The notes below the pieces were generated by a model. That model made no database searches and was not told the origin of the DNA. It saw nothing but the letters and a program-made list of their open reading frames with translations. Positions 46,595 to 56,975 of a stretch of DNA of 64,000 nucleotides are shown here, one piece after another. Where the stretch lies: NCBI RefSeq assembly GCF_021347895.1, contig NC_067122.1:39366082-39430081 (forward strand), given 5' to 3'. Source of the stretch: Acanthochromis polyacanthus (taxonomy: Eukaryota > Chordata > Actinopteri > Pomacentridae). A program made the translations under genes and the position numbers. Every line of letters starts with the position of its first letter. Position 1 is the first letter of the stretch.

Positions 46595-46889
46595 GTAGTC
46601 TACAACAACATCTGCAAGTCCCAAGCCCAGTTGAGCATGGTCGGGCCAGAAATAATGATGGTCATCCATTCTGGAATGGATGCGAGGATCTCCAGCCCCT
46701 GTGGCAGTGCTGCAGCTGCTGTCCTGCAACTGCAGTTGGAAATGCAAGCTCCCTGAATGCCAGTGCATGAGCAATGGCCTGAAATGCACAAACCTGTGCA
46801 AATTGCAGACATGTGACAATCAACCCCAAGAGGATGATCTTGATATGATCACAGATGCAGACCTGACTGACTCTGATGCTGAGGACTGA
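46595..46889 (+). pseudogene. Last exon with CXC (tesmin-like) Cys-rich domain
   Basis: After the acceptor the exon reads LQVPSPVEHGRARNNDG. A one-base loss near 46678 follows, then in the next frame GSPAPVAVLQLLSCNCSWKC and KLPECQCMSNGLKCTNLC. The spacing C-x-C-x3-C-x4-C-x-C-x6-C-x3-C is that of CXC domains, which bind zinc and contact DNA in host proteins such as tesmin. The end is acidic (DDLDMITDADLTDSDAED) with a stop at 46889. AATAAA follows at 47101. Confidence 0.7.
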
Positions 46890-47183
46890 TCTTGTGTAGG
46901 TGTCACAGTCTATTTGACCACTGTGTTGTGTCTTTTTCTCCGATTGCATTCACCTAGCTCCATGCTCACCTGTGTTTCTCTTGCTCCTCAGAAATTCACC
47001 TGGATTCACCCCTCCCTGTGACCCTGTCACCTATTTCATGAGGGAATGCTTAAAAGGTGTAAAAGTTTCAATAACCTACATTCGTTGTATTTATTTTCAT
47101 AATAAACTGACGTGGTTTCATATACTTTATCTTACCCTGGAGTCTTGATCAAATCCATGCAAAAATTTCACCTAATACAACAT

Positions 47184-47294
47184 GCATATAAAAATGTGTG
47201 TATTTCCAAAACTATAAGGGCTACAGGCATAAGTTTGGTACCAGATGAAAGGTAAGACCTGTCAGAATTCACATCCAGTTTCTGAAATGATGTA
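47184..47294 (-). repeat. Right inverted terminal arm
   Basis: Complement of the left arm; its last bases 'gatgta' end at the TA into which a Tc1 element has jumped. Whatever lay outside this arm cannot be recovered from the window, so the target duplication of the large transposon is not readable. Confidence 0.8.
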
Positions 47295-47868
47295 GAGTGC
47301 CTTGCGAAAGTATTCGGCCCCCTTGAACTTTTCAACCTTTCACCACATTTCAGGCTTCAAACATAAAGATATAAAATTTTAATTTTTTGTCAAGAATCAA
47401 CAACAAGTGGGACACAATCGTGAAGTGGAACGAAATTTATTGGATATTTTATACTTTTTTAACAAATAAAAACCTGAAAAGTGGGGCGTGCAATATTATT
47501 CGGCCCCCTTGCATTAATACTTTGTAGCGCCACCTTTTGCTGCAATTACAGCTGCAAGTCGCTTGGGGTATGTCTATATCTGTTTTGCACATCAAGAGAC
47601 TGAAATTCTTGCCCATTCTTCCTTGCAAAACAGCTCGAGCTCAGTGAGGTTGGATGGAGAGCATTTGTGAACAGCAGTCTTCATCTCTGCCCACAGATTC
47701 TCGATTGGATTCAGGTCTGGACTTTGACTTGGCCATTCTAACACCTGGATACATTTATTTGTGAAGCATTCCATTGTAGATTTGGCTTTATGATTTGGAT
47801 CATTGTCCTGTTGGAAGATAAATCTCCGTCCCAGTCTGAGGTCTTTTGCAGACTCCAACAGGTTTTCT
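47295..47868 (-). mobile_element. Truncated Tc1-like element
   Basis: Starts with the outer end GAGTGCCTTGCGAAAGTATT after a TA and has the inner repeat 'ggggcgtgcaatattattcg', matching a well-known fish Tc1 family. It runs into the C-terminal half of the transposase on the minus strand and stops abruptly at 47868, where a mariner arm begins. The other half is missing. Confidence 0.8.
47592..47858 (-). pseudogene. Tc1-like transposase C-terminal fragment
   Basis: The 88-codon frame contains [20 protein letters not shown] (region of the second catalytic Asp, in QQD) and [19 protein letters not shown], which carries the third catalytic acid (Glu in PIENLW). The spacing fits DD34E. The stop at its end leaves the C-terminus slightly short. 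The N-terminal DNA-binding part and first Asp are lost at the junction with the mariner arm. Confidence 0.8.
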
Positions 47869-48120
47869 TCCAGGTCATCCGGCTGATGTTCAGCTGTTTG
47901 GCTCTGTCAGACTTGTTGTGGCCAGCACGAAGGAGAGCAGATATCTCAACTTTTTTGACTTCGATCTTGATACAACTTCACCAGAGAACAAATTTGTATT
48001 CATGACACCTGCCTATAAGGTAGAACTTTCAGTTTGTTTAATGGAATTTTTCACTCCGACATGTAAACGTCTCTAAAGATCATGAAACCGAGTGTAACAG
48101 AACTTTTGCAAAGCCCGGTA
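47869..48120 (-). mobile_element. Single right arm of the fold-back mariner family
   Basis: Matches 34090-34180 plus 34733-34848, that is, the right arm of the fold-back without its TTAA insert. It ends 'gcaaagcccgg' then TA. The minus strand holds the remains of the helix-turn-helix start (complement of 'gtcatccggctgatgttcag'), with the start codon lost (ATC in place of ATG near 47962). The left arm is absent. Confidence 0.8.
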
Positions 48121-51100
48121 TATTGTGTGTATTTTGCCTGGAGGCCCATTCAAAGATCTTGTGTACAGGAAATAAAGATAAGTACAGCTGTTCAGCACCA
48201 TGGACAGCTCAGTTCGGTTCTTGCTCAAAATGGCGTTTGATGGCGCATAAAAAAAATTAAAATATTTAAAGAACGAGAAAGAAAAGATCACTTTAATTAG
48301 AAAACAGTGACCAAGATGGATATGATTGCTTCAGTCTTTCTCTGTAACTGAGTTGAGGCCTGAATACACCTTTCAGATGTGCTAATGCACCCATTAACAG
48401 ATTTTTCATATGAACAACACAATCCATGTATGCATTAGTCCATCTCAAATTATCATTTTAATCAAACAGAAATATTTGTTTGTACAACTCAGCCACAAGC
48501 TAATGTGTACCTGCTGATGATTTCAGCCTTTATTTAATTATTAATTCATCAAAAGGCTCTGTATATTTTTGTGATCAAGTATTTACTATTTGTATAAGAT
48601 GGGCAGAGTATCCCAGTCACAGACAAACCAGTCCACAACATAACAATTGTTCCTTTCCTGCCCCCTTTTCCTCTTCTTTCTTCTGACTTACTCTTTCTAC
48701 CTCTATCTTCTAATCCCCTCACATCATAAACCAAGACAGAGTACATAAAAAATAAACAAACAATCAATCCAGTATGATTTACCATTTCTCCCAGAACCAT
48801 TCCCCTCCTACCCTGTGATCTTACAAACAGTATAACAATAAATCAACAACATTCAGACACACACGAATGACATGTGCATCTTTGAACTAACCAAATAATA
48901 CCCATTTGTAAATGCACAATATTGTAATCAAGTGAGCAATTAAGTAAATACATTCTCACCTGTTTTTCAAACTACAACGCTGTTTGTCTCCATTAGCCTT
49001 GAAAAGCAAATAACATTTTGTGTACTGGCATAATAAAACTGTGCTGTAAAAACTCCCAGCTGTAAAATACCAGTCAAAAGAGACTCATTCACTAAAGAAG
49101 AAGAAGAATCGTATGTGTTGGTTTTGCGGCAACAAGCTCTTCAGGCTAAGTAATTTTCTAATATAACTGACCTTCATAGCTCTCAAGAAATGTCCACCAA
49201 ACAGGAACAGCAGTTTACTTGCTTAGGATCATTTTGTGTGGCTGCCTAATAAAAAGGAGCATTACATGTGCACACTGAATCACATAAACTAATTTAAAGA
49301 TGATGTATATGCTGTAAATTTGTGAATCTGAGGTTGCACTCAGCATCTGAGCATTGTAAGCACACCGTGTACCTTAAATCACTAGGACTAACTTGGCTAT
49401 AGATAAGACAACTAAGACTGCTGAAGTCTGTGGAAACCTTTAGAGAAGGTTTGTTGTTTGCTTTTCCCTTATAATGAAAGAGGAGCGAGTCATGCAGTTT
49501 CAGTGGCAACACACAGGTCTGACATGAAAAGGCATTTAAATATTCAGACTGAGTTCAATAACAATGAAAAATACATGGCTTGGGACGGAATGTGCAGGGA
49601 TGGTGCATTGTAACATTCAGTTAAGGAGACAAACACACAGACGGAGGCTCAGAGTTTCTGTCTAGGTGGGAGTTCAGCACATGATTAACTATAGAGAGAC
49701 ATGTGGGACAAACAGGGCAGCTGGCAAACCTGTGAATCCACAAGCAGGTTCTGTTGTGAAGCCCTTTCACCTCCAGTGTGTTCCTGGGAGTGTTCGGTTA
49801 ATTAACATGCCTAGAAAATTTAATACAGATCAAAGCACATTGTCAGTCCAAAAAACCCCTACAACTTAGCTGGCAAATGCTCCCAAGCAGCGATCTAAAA
49901 CTCAGGTGTGGCTCAGCATCGCTTTTGCCAACATTATTTACCGTACGTCTTGTGGAGTCAAAGCTTGCCAAACATCTTTGCAACCAGCCTTCCTTCTGAA
50001 GACGAACCGAGCTGGCCGGAGATGAACAGTTTAAACCTGACTGCTGATGATCTGCAGCTGTTACCTTTACACCTGCCAGCTTGTACTCTTTTACAGCCAA
50101 GTCTTAATAAGGGGATTGAACTCTGCCTGATACCAACTTCAGCAGCTCAACCCTCCATTGTAGACCCTTTATATGCGGTCAGATTTCCATGCCAAAACAG
50201 CGGCCTGAATGGAAATCATCGGGTTCTTTACAAAATCCATGTCAAAGCTGATTGGAATTTTAAATGAAGCCTCCAACTTAACATTTCCTATTAGAATTTA
50301 ATAACCATGATTAATGTATGTGACGGGTTCTACATCAGATTATGTGTGTAGATAGCATCCACCAACTAATAAACTGTCTGGGGAGTTAAGGATTGCTACA
50401 TTTTACTCACACAATAGCTGACTTATAACATCGAATGAAATGCTCAGATAAAAAAGAGTTTAGTTGACGTCACATTAAGTTTTCAGTTTAGGCCTCTGGG
50501 AGTAAAACAGAAAAAAAAATCCATAAAAACACGTCAGGAATTTATAATGTTTTGAAGCCACACTATGACTATTTCATCTTGAGATTCGGACACTTGTCTT
50601 GTTACGGCGCTGATGCATCATGGTGCCACAGAGGATAGAAACACAGCCATTTCGAGCCACGAGGGTTCTCATTTTCTACTATTTGCTCCCAAGCATAAGG
50701 TCACCGGGCATCACGCGGTGAACCTTCGGCGCAGAGGAGATGATTTGTTGTCGACATTCTGGGTTATTACCAGCAGTCCGAGTCGTGTGATGAAGGGGAG
50801 GACGGAGCGTAGAGAGATAGCGAGTGGGAGGGGAAAAGCCAGAGTGCCAAAGAGGCAGAGCGAGGGTAATAAAAAGGAAGAAACAGAGTGTATGAAATTG
50901 GACTCAAAGCTTTACAAGCCCCCTGAGAGAGTACAGGGAAGAGACAGAGAGATACAGAGAAGGAAGAGATCGAGAGTCAGATTAGGAAAACTGAAAGGAA
51001 CTTTGTTGAAGGAGAATAAAACCCATTACCTTAGTGGGTTATGCATCTCTAAAACTTATGTAACAAGTAAGGAAAGGGGATTTTGTACACCACAAGGTCC

Positions 51101-52026
51101 TCACAGGATAAAATATTCACACCACTGCACATTCAAACAGCCAGACGTTGTTTTAGTCTTGTGAAATATTACTACAGACTTCTGTTTCCAAGAGGAAAGT
51201 GAACTTAAAGTGAACCTGTTCTACAGGAAGTTGTGTTCCACACTTCACTGTGCAGTGATCAGATGTAGATCAACAAAGCAGCAACACCTCCATACTTACC
51301 GCATACAACAAAATCATATCTTTACTGGCCATGTTTCGATTCCACCTGGACCTTCATCAGGTCAGTTTTTTTGAACAACCTATATTTATACATCTTGCAC
51401 CACAAAGTGATGAAGACTGAAGTTGTGATTAAACATCCTCACCTGCCCAGTGTGATAAACATCCAAAAAAAAAAAAAATCAATAATAACTCAATAAATGA
51501 CAAAGGAAAAGTTAGAGAAACAACAATACAACAAAAATATCAAGCATATACAGTACTGGAAATAAAACATTACACATGAATCCCATTCATAAACAATAAA
51601 TCAGATACAGCAGACATCACATTTAACCCAGTCAATGTTAATTAGCCATATGCTAGAGCACATTCTGAGTTCTGATATGTTGTTAAAAAACACAATGGCT
51701 TCCTTCCACAAAGTTAAACACAGAAAAAAAATGCTCTTGGCATGTGGCATTGCTGGAATGTTCAATCTGATTGTGTTTTTGGATGCCGTTTTGGAGTTTC
51801 GGAGTTTTGGATTTGGACGGCCGACTGAACAGAATGATGTACAGCTGGTTTATGAACCTGGGCATAACACTGTCTCTGCTGCTACTTGACTTGTTAAATG
51901 AGGATAATCTCAGCTTTTTGAGCAAAATAATGCTTTTTTAAAAAAAGAAGAAAAAAAAAGAATATGTGTTTTTCTTTCTGTTTGCTGTCTCTCGGGCTTA
52001 AACTGTTTGCAGAATTTCCTGATATC
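48121..52026. other. No gene recognised
   Basis: About 3.9 kb of mixed DNA. Frames at 49908-50267 (119 codons) and 50613-51164 (183 codons) are the longest. The latter is strongly basic from residue 70 on and comes from purine-rich DNA; it shows no domain. The region 50600-50800 is more GC-rich than its surroundings and could be a conserved non-coding block. I cannot support a gene. Confidence 0.35.
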
Positions 52027-52560
52027 TTAACCCTCCTATTATCCTTGAGGTCAGTTTGAACACATTTAATGTTTATCATTCAGAGAATAATAATTGTTTT
52101 TTTTGCTTCATATTTCATGATTTTTCCTAATTTTATGGGGACAACTCATTGAGCATAAAATTATCATGATCATATTTTCCCAAAGTGCTGAACACATATT
52201 GCACACATCGGTGTTCCTCTGGTCTCAATTTGACCCCAAACTGCGTTAGCTGTAAAACCAGTCCGTCTGTGTGACCTGACATCCCCACAACTACAGGTAC
52301 AGACTTGATACTTTTGAGTTGATAGATAAGGGGGGGTGGGCAAAACAGCTATCTCCACAAGAACTTTGATACTTCTCATAGTGTGGGCATCTGTATAATA
52401 ACCTGACTTGTGAACTACTGCCAAAATGAGGAAGCCAGTGTAGGCTTGTAAGTTGATCATATCCAAGTATTTCCAACTACACATGCCTCCCTCTAAAATG
52501 ATCATCTCAAGTACAATATTTTCAAGTGATGGTTCTATGAAGAGTTTGAATTCTGACTTT
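52027..52560 (+). mobile_element. TTAA-type repeat, copy A (left part)
   Basis: Starts at TTAA with CCCTCCTATTATCCTTGAGG and runs in parallel with copy B at 53315 for about 500 bp ('aaatgaggaagccagtgtag', 'tttccaactacaca' in both). The start is of the type seen in fish piggyBac/Kolobok-like elements. I find no matching right end in the window. Confidence 0.55.
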
Positions 52561-53314
52561 GTCTTCAACATGGCTGTCTGTGTGTCTGGTGGGACACACT
52601 CTTAGCAGCATGTCTACTTTGTTATTGAAGTGAGTAGAGGGACCGTCATTTTCCATTTTGGTGCAAACATGACACGGGGAAGAGAGAAACAATATTCTCT
52701 TGAGAACTTTCCCGCACCATGTGCCTCTACGTAAAAGTCTTCAGACAAAGGATGTGATACAAATTAAAGAAAAAAAACGAGGTCCTAAAAGAAACATTTT
52801 GCATGAAACACAGCCTTATGAAACAAAAACCAAGTCTCAGCTCACTCTGATCATCAGGTAGATCAGCTACACCTGTGAAGCAGAGCTCAGGTGTGGGCCG
52901 TTGGTGATCAGCCTGACTGGGAGACTATATAGAGGGTTTTTAGCGCTCCTTCCAGATGGGGAGGGTGGTTCAGAAGGTTCAGCATCATCAGCTGGCTTTC
53001 TTTGGGAATACTGTCTGAATGAGAGAATCAAGTTCTTCTATATATGTGACTCCTATTATTTTAAATCTCATCTTGAGGGTGCAGTGTTTTTGTTTTGTTT
53101 TGTTTTTATTATTAAAATTTCTCCGTTTAAAACCGCAATTGTCTTGTGTTATGTTCTGGGAAGAGGAAATGTAACACCAGAGATGAGCAGAGGTTTTACA
53201 GGCTCAAGTTCTGTTCTGCCATCTGGGAAAAATGTGGCCACCATAGCACATTCACTTTTCTCTCAATGATCAAAATCTTCAACAATGACTCTGAGATGCT
53301 TCTGAGCAAGATAC
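52561..53314. other. No gene; TATA-like block
   Basis: Holds a TATA-like 'gactatatagaggg' near 52921 and a (TTTTG)n-like run near 53087. It could be another LTR-type promoter remnant, but no paired ends are visible. Confidence 0.3.
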
Positions 53315-54100
53315 TTAACCCTCCTATTATCCTTGGGATCAATTTGACCCCATTCAATGTTTAACATTCAAAAAATGTTTTTTTTTTTTTTTAGCTTCCT
53401 ATTTTTATGACATTTCTCAATTTAATGATGTGACAACCTTTCAGCTGGACACCAGGTGTCCCTGTTTTGTCCTTCCAGAGCTGAGTGAGAGTTATCAGCT
53501 GATTAAGCCACACCTGGGATCAAGTGGCACAGATGCATAAAACCTGCCACACTCTAGTCACCCTCCTTCTCTGATAGGAGCTCCTCCAGCCTAACCTTTT
53601 TGGGTTTTTGGTTTGTGGTCTCGAGTCCACCTTTGGGTTTTGTGTTGCAATAAAATCATTTTCAGTCGCCACACTGTCTTCTTGTTTTGTCGTAGTCCTC
53701 AGGCTAAGCTGTAACAATGGGAACAACTGACTATGCATAAAATTATCAATTTTTTACAATGTGCTGAACAGATGTTGCACGCATTGGTGTTCCTCAGGTC
53801 AATTTGAACCTAAGCTGCTTTAACTACGGAAAATATGTCTGTCTGTGAAACTTAACATCCCCACATCTGCAAGTGTGGGTCAGAGACCCATTTTCCATTG
53901 GGTTTGGGTCACTTTTGACCCATGGGCACATGAAAGGGTTAACACGGGGGTCAGAAAAACTATTCTCATATGAACTTGGATACTTTTGGGCATGTGGGAA
54001 ATAACCTGACTTGTGAAATTCTACCAAAATGAGGAAGCCAGTGTAGGTTTGTGAGTTGATTACATCCAAGTCTTTCCAACTACACACGCCTCCCCTCTAA
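53315..54100 (+). mobile_element. TTAA-type repeat, copy B (left part), interrupted
   Basis: Starts TTAACCCTCCTATTATCCTT and aligns with copy A, except for a 286-bp insert at 53431-53716 and a 6984-bp Harbinger element after 54100. Homology to copy A resumes at 61085 ('taagattatcatctca' against 'taaaatgatcatctca'). A second internal TTAA with 'ccatgggcacatgaaagggt' before it lies at 53939-53942, but homology to copy A continues past it. Confidence 0.6.
53431..53716 (+). mobile_element. Possible solo LTR
   Basis: The insert relative to copy A begins TGACAACC and ends GTAACA, fitting the TG...CA rule. It has a TATA-like GCATAAAA at 53534-53541 and AATAAA at 53649-53654, in the order promoter then polyadenylation signal. 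No clean 4-6-bp duplication can be read ('gatg' against 'atgg'), and no internal retroelement sequence remains. A different insert type is possible. Confidence 0.4.
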
Positions 54101-54402
54101 GGCCCTGTCCACACGTATCCGGATAAGTCTGAAAACGCATATTTTTCTCCGATTCGGCCTGTCATCCACACGTAACCGGAGGTTTTTGGTTTTGAAAACT
54201 GAAGTTTTGAAAACTCCGGCCAAAGTGGAGACTTGGGGGGGAAAAACCCCAGGTATGCGTTTACGTGTGGACAGACCTAACTGGAGTTTTAGGAGCGCAG
54301 ACGTCACTGCCTGCGACAAAACTGCTGTGACGTCAGATATGCAACCTTTGTAGACAATCGGAGCAGAATGGACGCGCTCAAAAGTGTATTGGTTTCAACA
54401 AT

Positions 54403-54863
54403 CCCAGATAGCAAACTATGGGTGAATCAATGTTGAATCTATGTTGAGACCTAACGTAGAAATTATACAGAAAGTGCAAGGTTGATAAAATATTGAGTCA
54501 ACGTTTGCTTACATAGATTACATGTTTGCAAACATAGATTCAACATTAATTAAACATTGCCCTGTCAAACATTTTAATTAAACCAAAATACAATGTAGAT
54601 TCAATGGCATCTTTTAAACACAAACTTCAATGTTGACAAAATGTTGTTGAATCAACGTTGATCCATCAATCTTGAACCGTAACCACAATTCAACCTTCTT
54701 AACCCTAATTCAGCATTGATTTAACATCTTTTGCTATCTGGGTAAAGTGTGATTTTTATGGTTGAAAAGCCAACGTTGACTCAACATTTTATCAACCTTG
54801 CGCTTTCTGTATAATTTCTACGTTAGGTCTCAACATAGATTCACCCATAGTTTGCTATCTGGG
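54403..54863. mobile_element. 461-bp MITE in the nuclease start, AT duplication
   Basis: The ends are inverted copies (CCCAGATAGCAAACTATGGG and complement) that extend inward for about 110 bp. AT lies on both sides; removing the element and one AT restores the Harbinger reading frame (ACA-ATA-CTA-CAG). Two-base AT duplications are known for ISL2EU elements, so that superfamily is a fair guess. The interior is built on 'ttgaatcaacgttga'-like motifs; no coding. Confidence 0.85.
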
Positions 54864-55339
54864 ATACTACAGGCGCTTTTTACTTGTTTGATCCTACAAG
54901 CTCATTTACTGCTTCACCTCGAACAGCATTGGAGAAGGACTGCTGTGACTTCCGCTATTTTGCACCTGACAACCATTCCACGTCCTCAGCATGTTCAACG
55001 TGAGAGACGCCGCCACTGCTTCTGGGTGAAACCGGGACGCACAGCCAGCTGGTGGGAGAATTTTGAGATGGAAATCTTCCTCCTGGAAGAATGGCGTGAT
55101 AATTTCAGACTGTCACAGTCCTCATTGCTTTCATTGTTGGAACTGTTACGTCCTCACATTGAAGGAGAATCCACTGTCATGCGATCACCGGTCAGCGTGG
55201 TCAAGAAAGTTCCCTGTACTACTTAGCCGATGAAGGTCGACTGAGAAACTGCAAATGCGTTTGGTTTGTCAAAGCAGGTTGTCTCAAATTGTTAGACAGG
55301 TGTGTAAGGCTATAATGGTGCACCTGGGACCCCAGTATA

Positions 55340-56975
55340 CACACGTGGACAAAATTGTTGGTACCCCTCAGTTAAAGAAGGAAAAACCCACAATTCTCAC
55401 TGAAATCACTTGAAACTCACAAAAGTAACAATAAATAAAAATTTATTGAAAATTAAATAATCAAAATCAGCCATCACTTTTGAATTGTTGATTAACATAA
55501 TTATTTAAAAAAACAAACTAATGAAATAGGGCTGGACAAAAATGATGGTACCCATAACTTAATATTTTGTTGCACAACCTTTAGAGGCAATCACTGCAAT
55601 TAAACGATTTCTGTATTTGTCAATGAGCGTTCTGCAGCTGTCAACAGGTATTTTGGCCCACTCCTCATGAGCAAACAGCTCCAGTTGTCTCAGATTTGAT
55701 GGGTGTCTTCTTCAAATGGCATGTTTCAGCTCCTTCCACATATGTTCAATGGGATTCAGATCTGGGCTCATAGAAGGCCACTTTAGAATAGTCCAACGCT
55801 TTTCTCTCAGCCATTCTTGGGTGTTTTTGGCTGTGTGTTTTGGATCGTTGTCCTGTTGGAAGACCCATGACCTGCGACTGAGACCAAGCTTTCTGACACG
55901 AGGCAGCACATTTCTCTCCAGAATGCCTTGATAGTCTTCAGATTTCATCGTACCTTGCACACTTTCAAGACACCCTGTGCCAGATGCAGCAAAGCAGCCC
56001 CAAAACATTACTGAGCCTCATCCATGTTTCACCGTAGGGACAGTGTTCTTTTCTTCGTATGCTTGGTTTTTGAGTCTATGAACATAGAGTTGATGTGCCT
56101 TACCAAAAAGCTCCAGTTTGGTCTCATCTGTCCAAAGGACAGTCTCCCAGAAGCTTTGTGGCTTGTCAACATGCATTTTTGCAAATTCCAGTCTCGCTTT
56201 TTTATGAGTTTTTTTTTTTCAGCAGTGGTGTCCTCCTTGGTCGTCTCCCATGAAGTCCACTTTGGCTCAAACAATGACGAATGGTGCGATCTGACACTGA
56301 TGTACCTTGGCCTTGGAGTTCACCTTTAATTTCTTTGGAGGTTGCTCTGGGCTCTTTGGATACAATTCGAACGATCCGTCTCTTCAATTTGCCATCAATT
56401 TTCCTCTTGCGGCCACGTCCAGGGAGGTTGGCTACTGTCCCGTGGGTCTTGAACTTCTGAATAATATGAGCCACTGTTGTCACAGGAACTTCAAGCTGTT
56501 TAGAGATGGTCTTATAGCCTTTACCTTTAAGATGTTTGTCTATAATTTTTTTTCGGATGTCCTGGGACAATTCTCTCCTTCGCTTTCTGTTGTCCATGTT
56601 CAGTGTGGTACACACCTTTTCACCAAACAGCAGGGTGACTACTTGTCTCCCTTTAAATAGGCAGACTGACTGATTATGAGTTTGGAAACACCTGTGATGT
56701 CAATTAAATGACACACCTGAGTTAATCATGTCACTCTGGTCAAATAGTTTTCAATCTTTTATAGAGGTACCATCATTTTTGTCCAGGCCTGTTTCATTAG
56801 TTTGTTTTTTTAAATAATTATGTTAATCAACAATTCAAAAGTAATGGCTGTTTTTGATTATTTAATTTTCAATAAATTTTAATTTGTTACTTTTGTGAGT
56901 TTCAAGTGATTTCAGTGAGAATTGTGGGTTTTTCCTTCTTTAACTGAGGGGTACCAACAATTTTGTCCACGTGTG
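55340..56975 (-). mobile_element. Tc1 element copy 1 (broken), in the Harbinger nuclease
   Basis: Same family as 58250-59884, with the same long inverted ends and TA on each side (55338-55339, 56976-56977). Taking the element and one TA out restores CAG-TAT-ATA-CAA-CTG, in frame for Harbinger (QYIQL). Length 1636 bp against 1635 bp for copy 2. Differences are few: an 11-T run where copy 2 has 7, and scattered base changes. Confidence 0.95.
55559..56615 (-). pseudogene. Tc1 transposase copy 1, frameshift and nonsense
   Basis: The gene matches the intact copy at 58469-59521 almost base for base. The first 137 codons (56202-56615) cover the DNA-binding part; they end because a T-run at 56209-56219 has four extra bases, shifting the frame after TPLLKK. 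The catalytic part then reads on with [13 protein letters not shown] (from 56008), [14 protein letters not shown] and [18 protein letters not shown]-to-TGA change then stops it at 55712, where copy 2 has Trp. The catalytic residues are kept but cannot be made as one protein. Confidence 0.95.

Larger units (their letters stand above)
42287..46889 (+). pseudogene. Decayed XPG/CXC transposase-like gene (whole)
   Basis: The gene reads through one long exon (42287-46250), an intron of 344 bp (GTAAGA donor at 46251, ACAG acceptor ending 46594) and a last exon (46595-46889). The splice junction keeps the frame (IWK-G-SLQQHLQVPSPVEHG). At least six lesions break it: a frame change near 43785, a TGA at 44244-44246 in the middle of HTI/NLLSV, a frame change near 45130-45150, a TAG at 45298-45300, a frame change near 45420-45550, a frameshifting deletion near 45777 in the nuclease, and a one-base loss near 46678. 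The intact protein would be about 1.4-1.5 thousand residues. It is dead, but ancestry is clear along its whole length. Confidence 0.75.
40553..47294 (+). mobile_element. Large DNA transposon, Academ-like (XPG nuclease + CXC)
   Basis: Two inverted arms of about 110 bp, roughly 97% alike by eye, bound the region: the left starts TACATCATTTCAGAAACTGG (40553) and the right is its complement, ending at 47294. Between them lies one decayed plus-strand gene that encodes a Cys/His-rich N-terminus, a long alpha-helical middle, a FEN1/XPG-like nuclease and a CXC domain. A polyadenylation signal AATAAA at 47101 sits just inside the right arm. The right tip is cut off by a Tc1 insertion at its terminal TA. 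XPG-type nucleases are the mark of the Academ superfamily; that name is inferred from motifs, not from a search. Confidence 0.6.

Noticed and set aside
50613..51164. 183-codon plus-strand frame, strongly basic
   Set aside because: The DNA is purine-rich and the protein has no recognisable domain or promoter context. A real gene cannot be excluded, but there is no positive support.
53315..53942. A complete 620-bp TTAA element ending at the internal 'gggttaa'
   Set aside because: Homology to copy A continues on both sides of that TTAA, so it is not clearly an end.
55716..56660. Plus-strand frames of 71-117 codons inside Tc1 copy 1, and the same set at 58626-59566
   Set aside because: They are antisense shadows of the Tc1 transposase; the coding strand is minus, with catalytic motifs.
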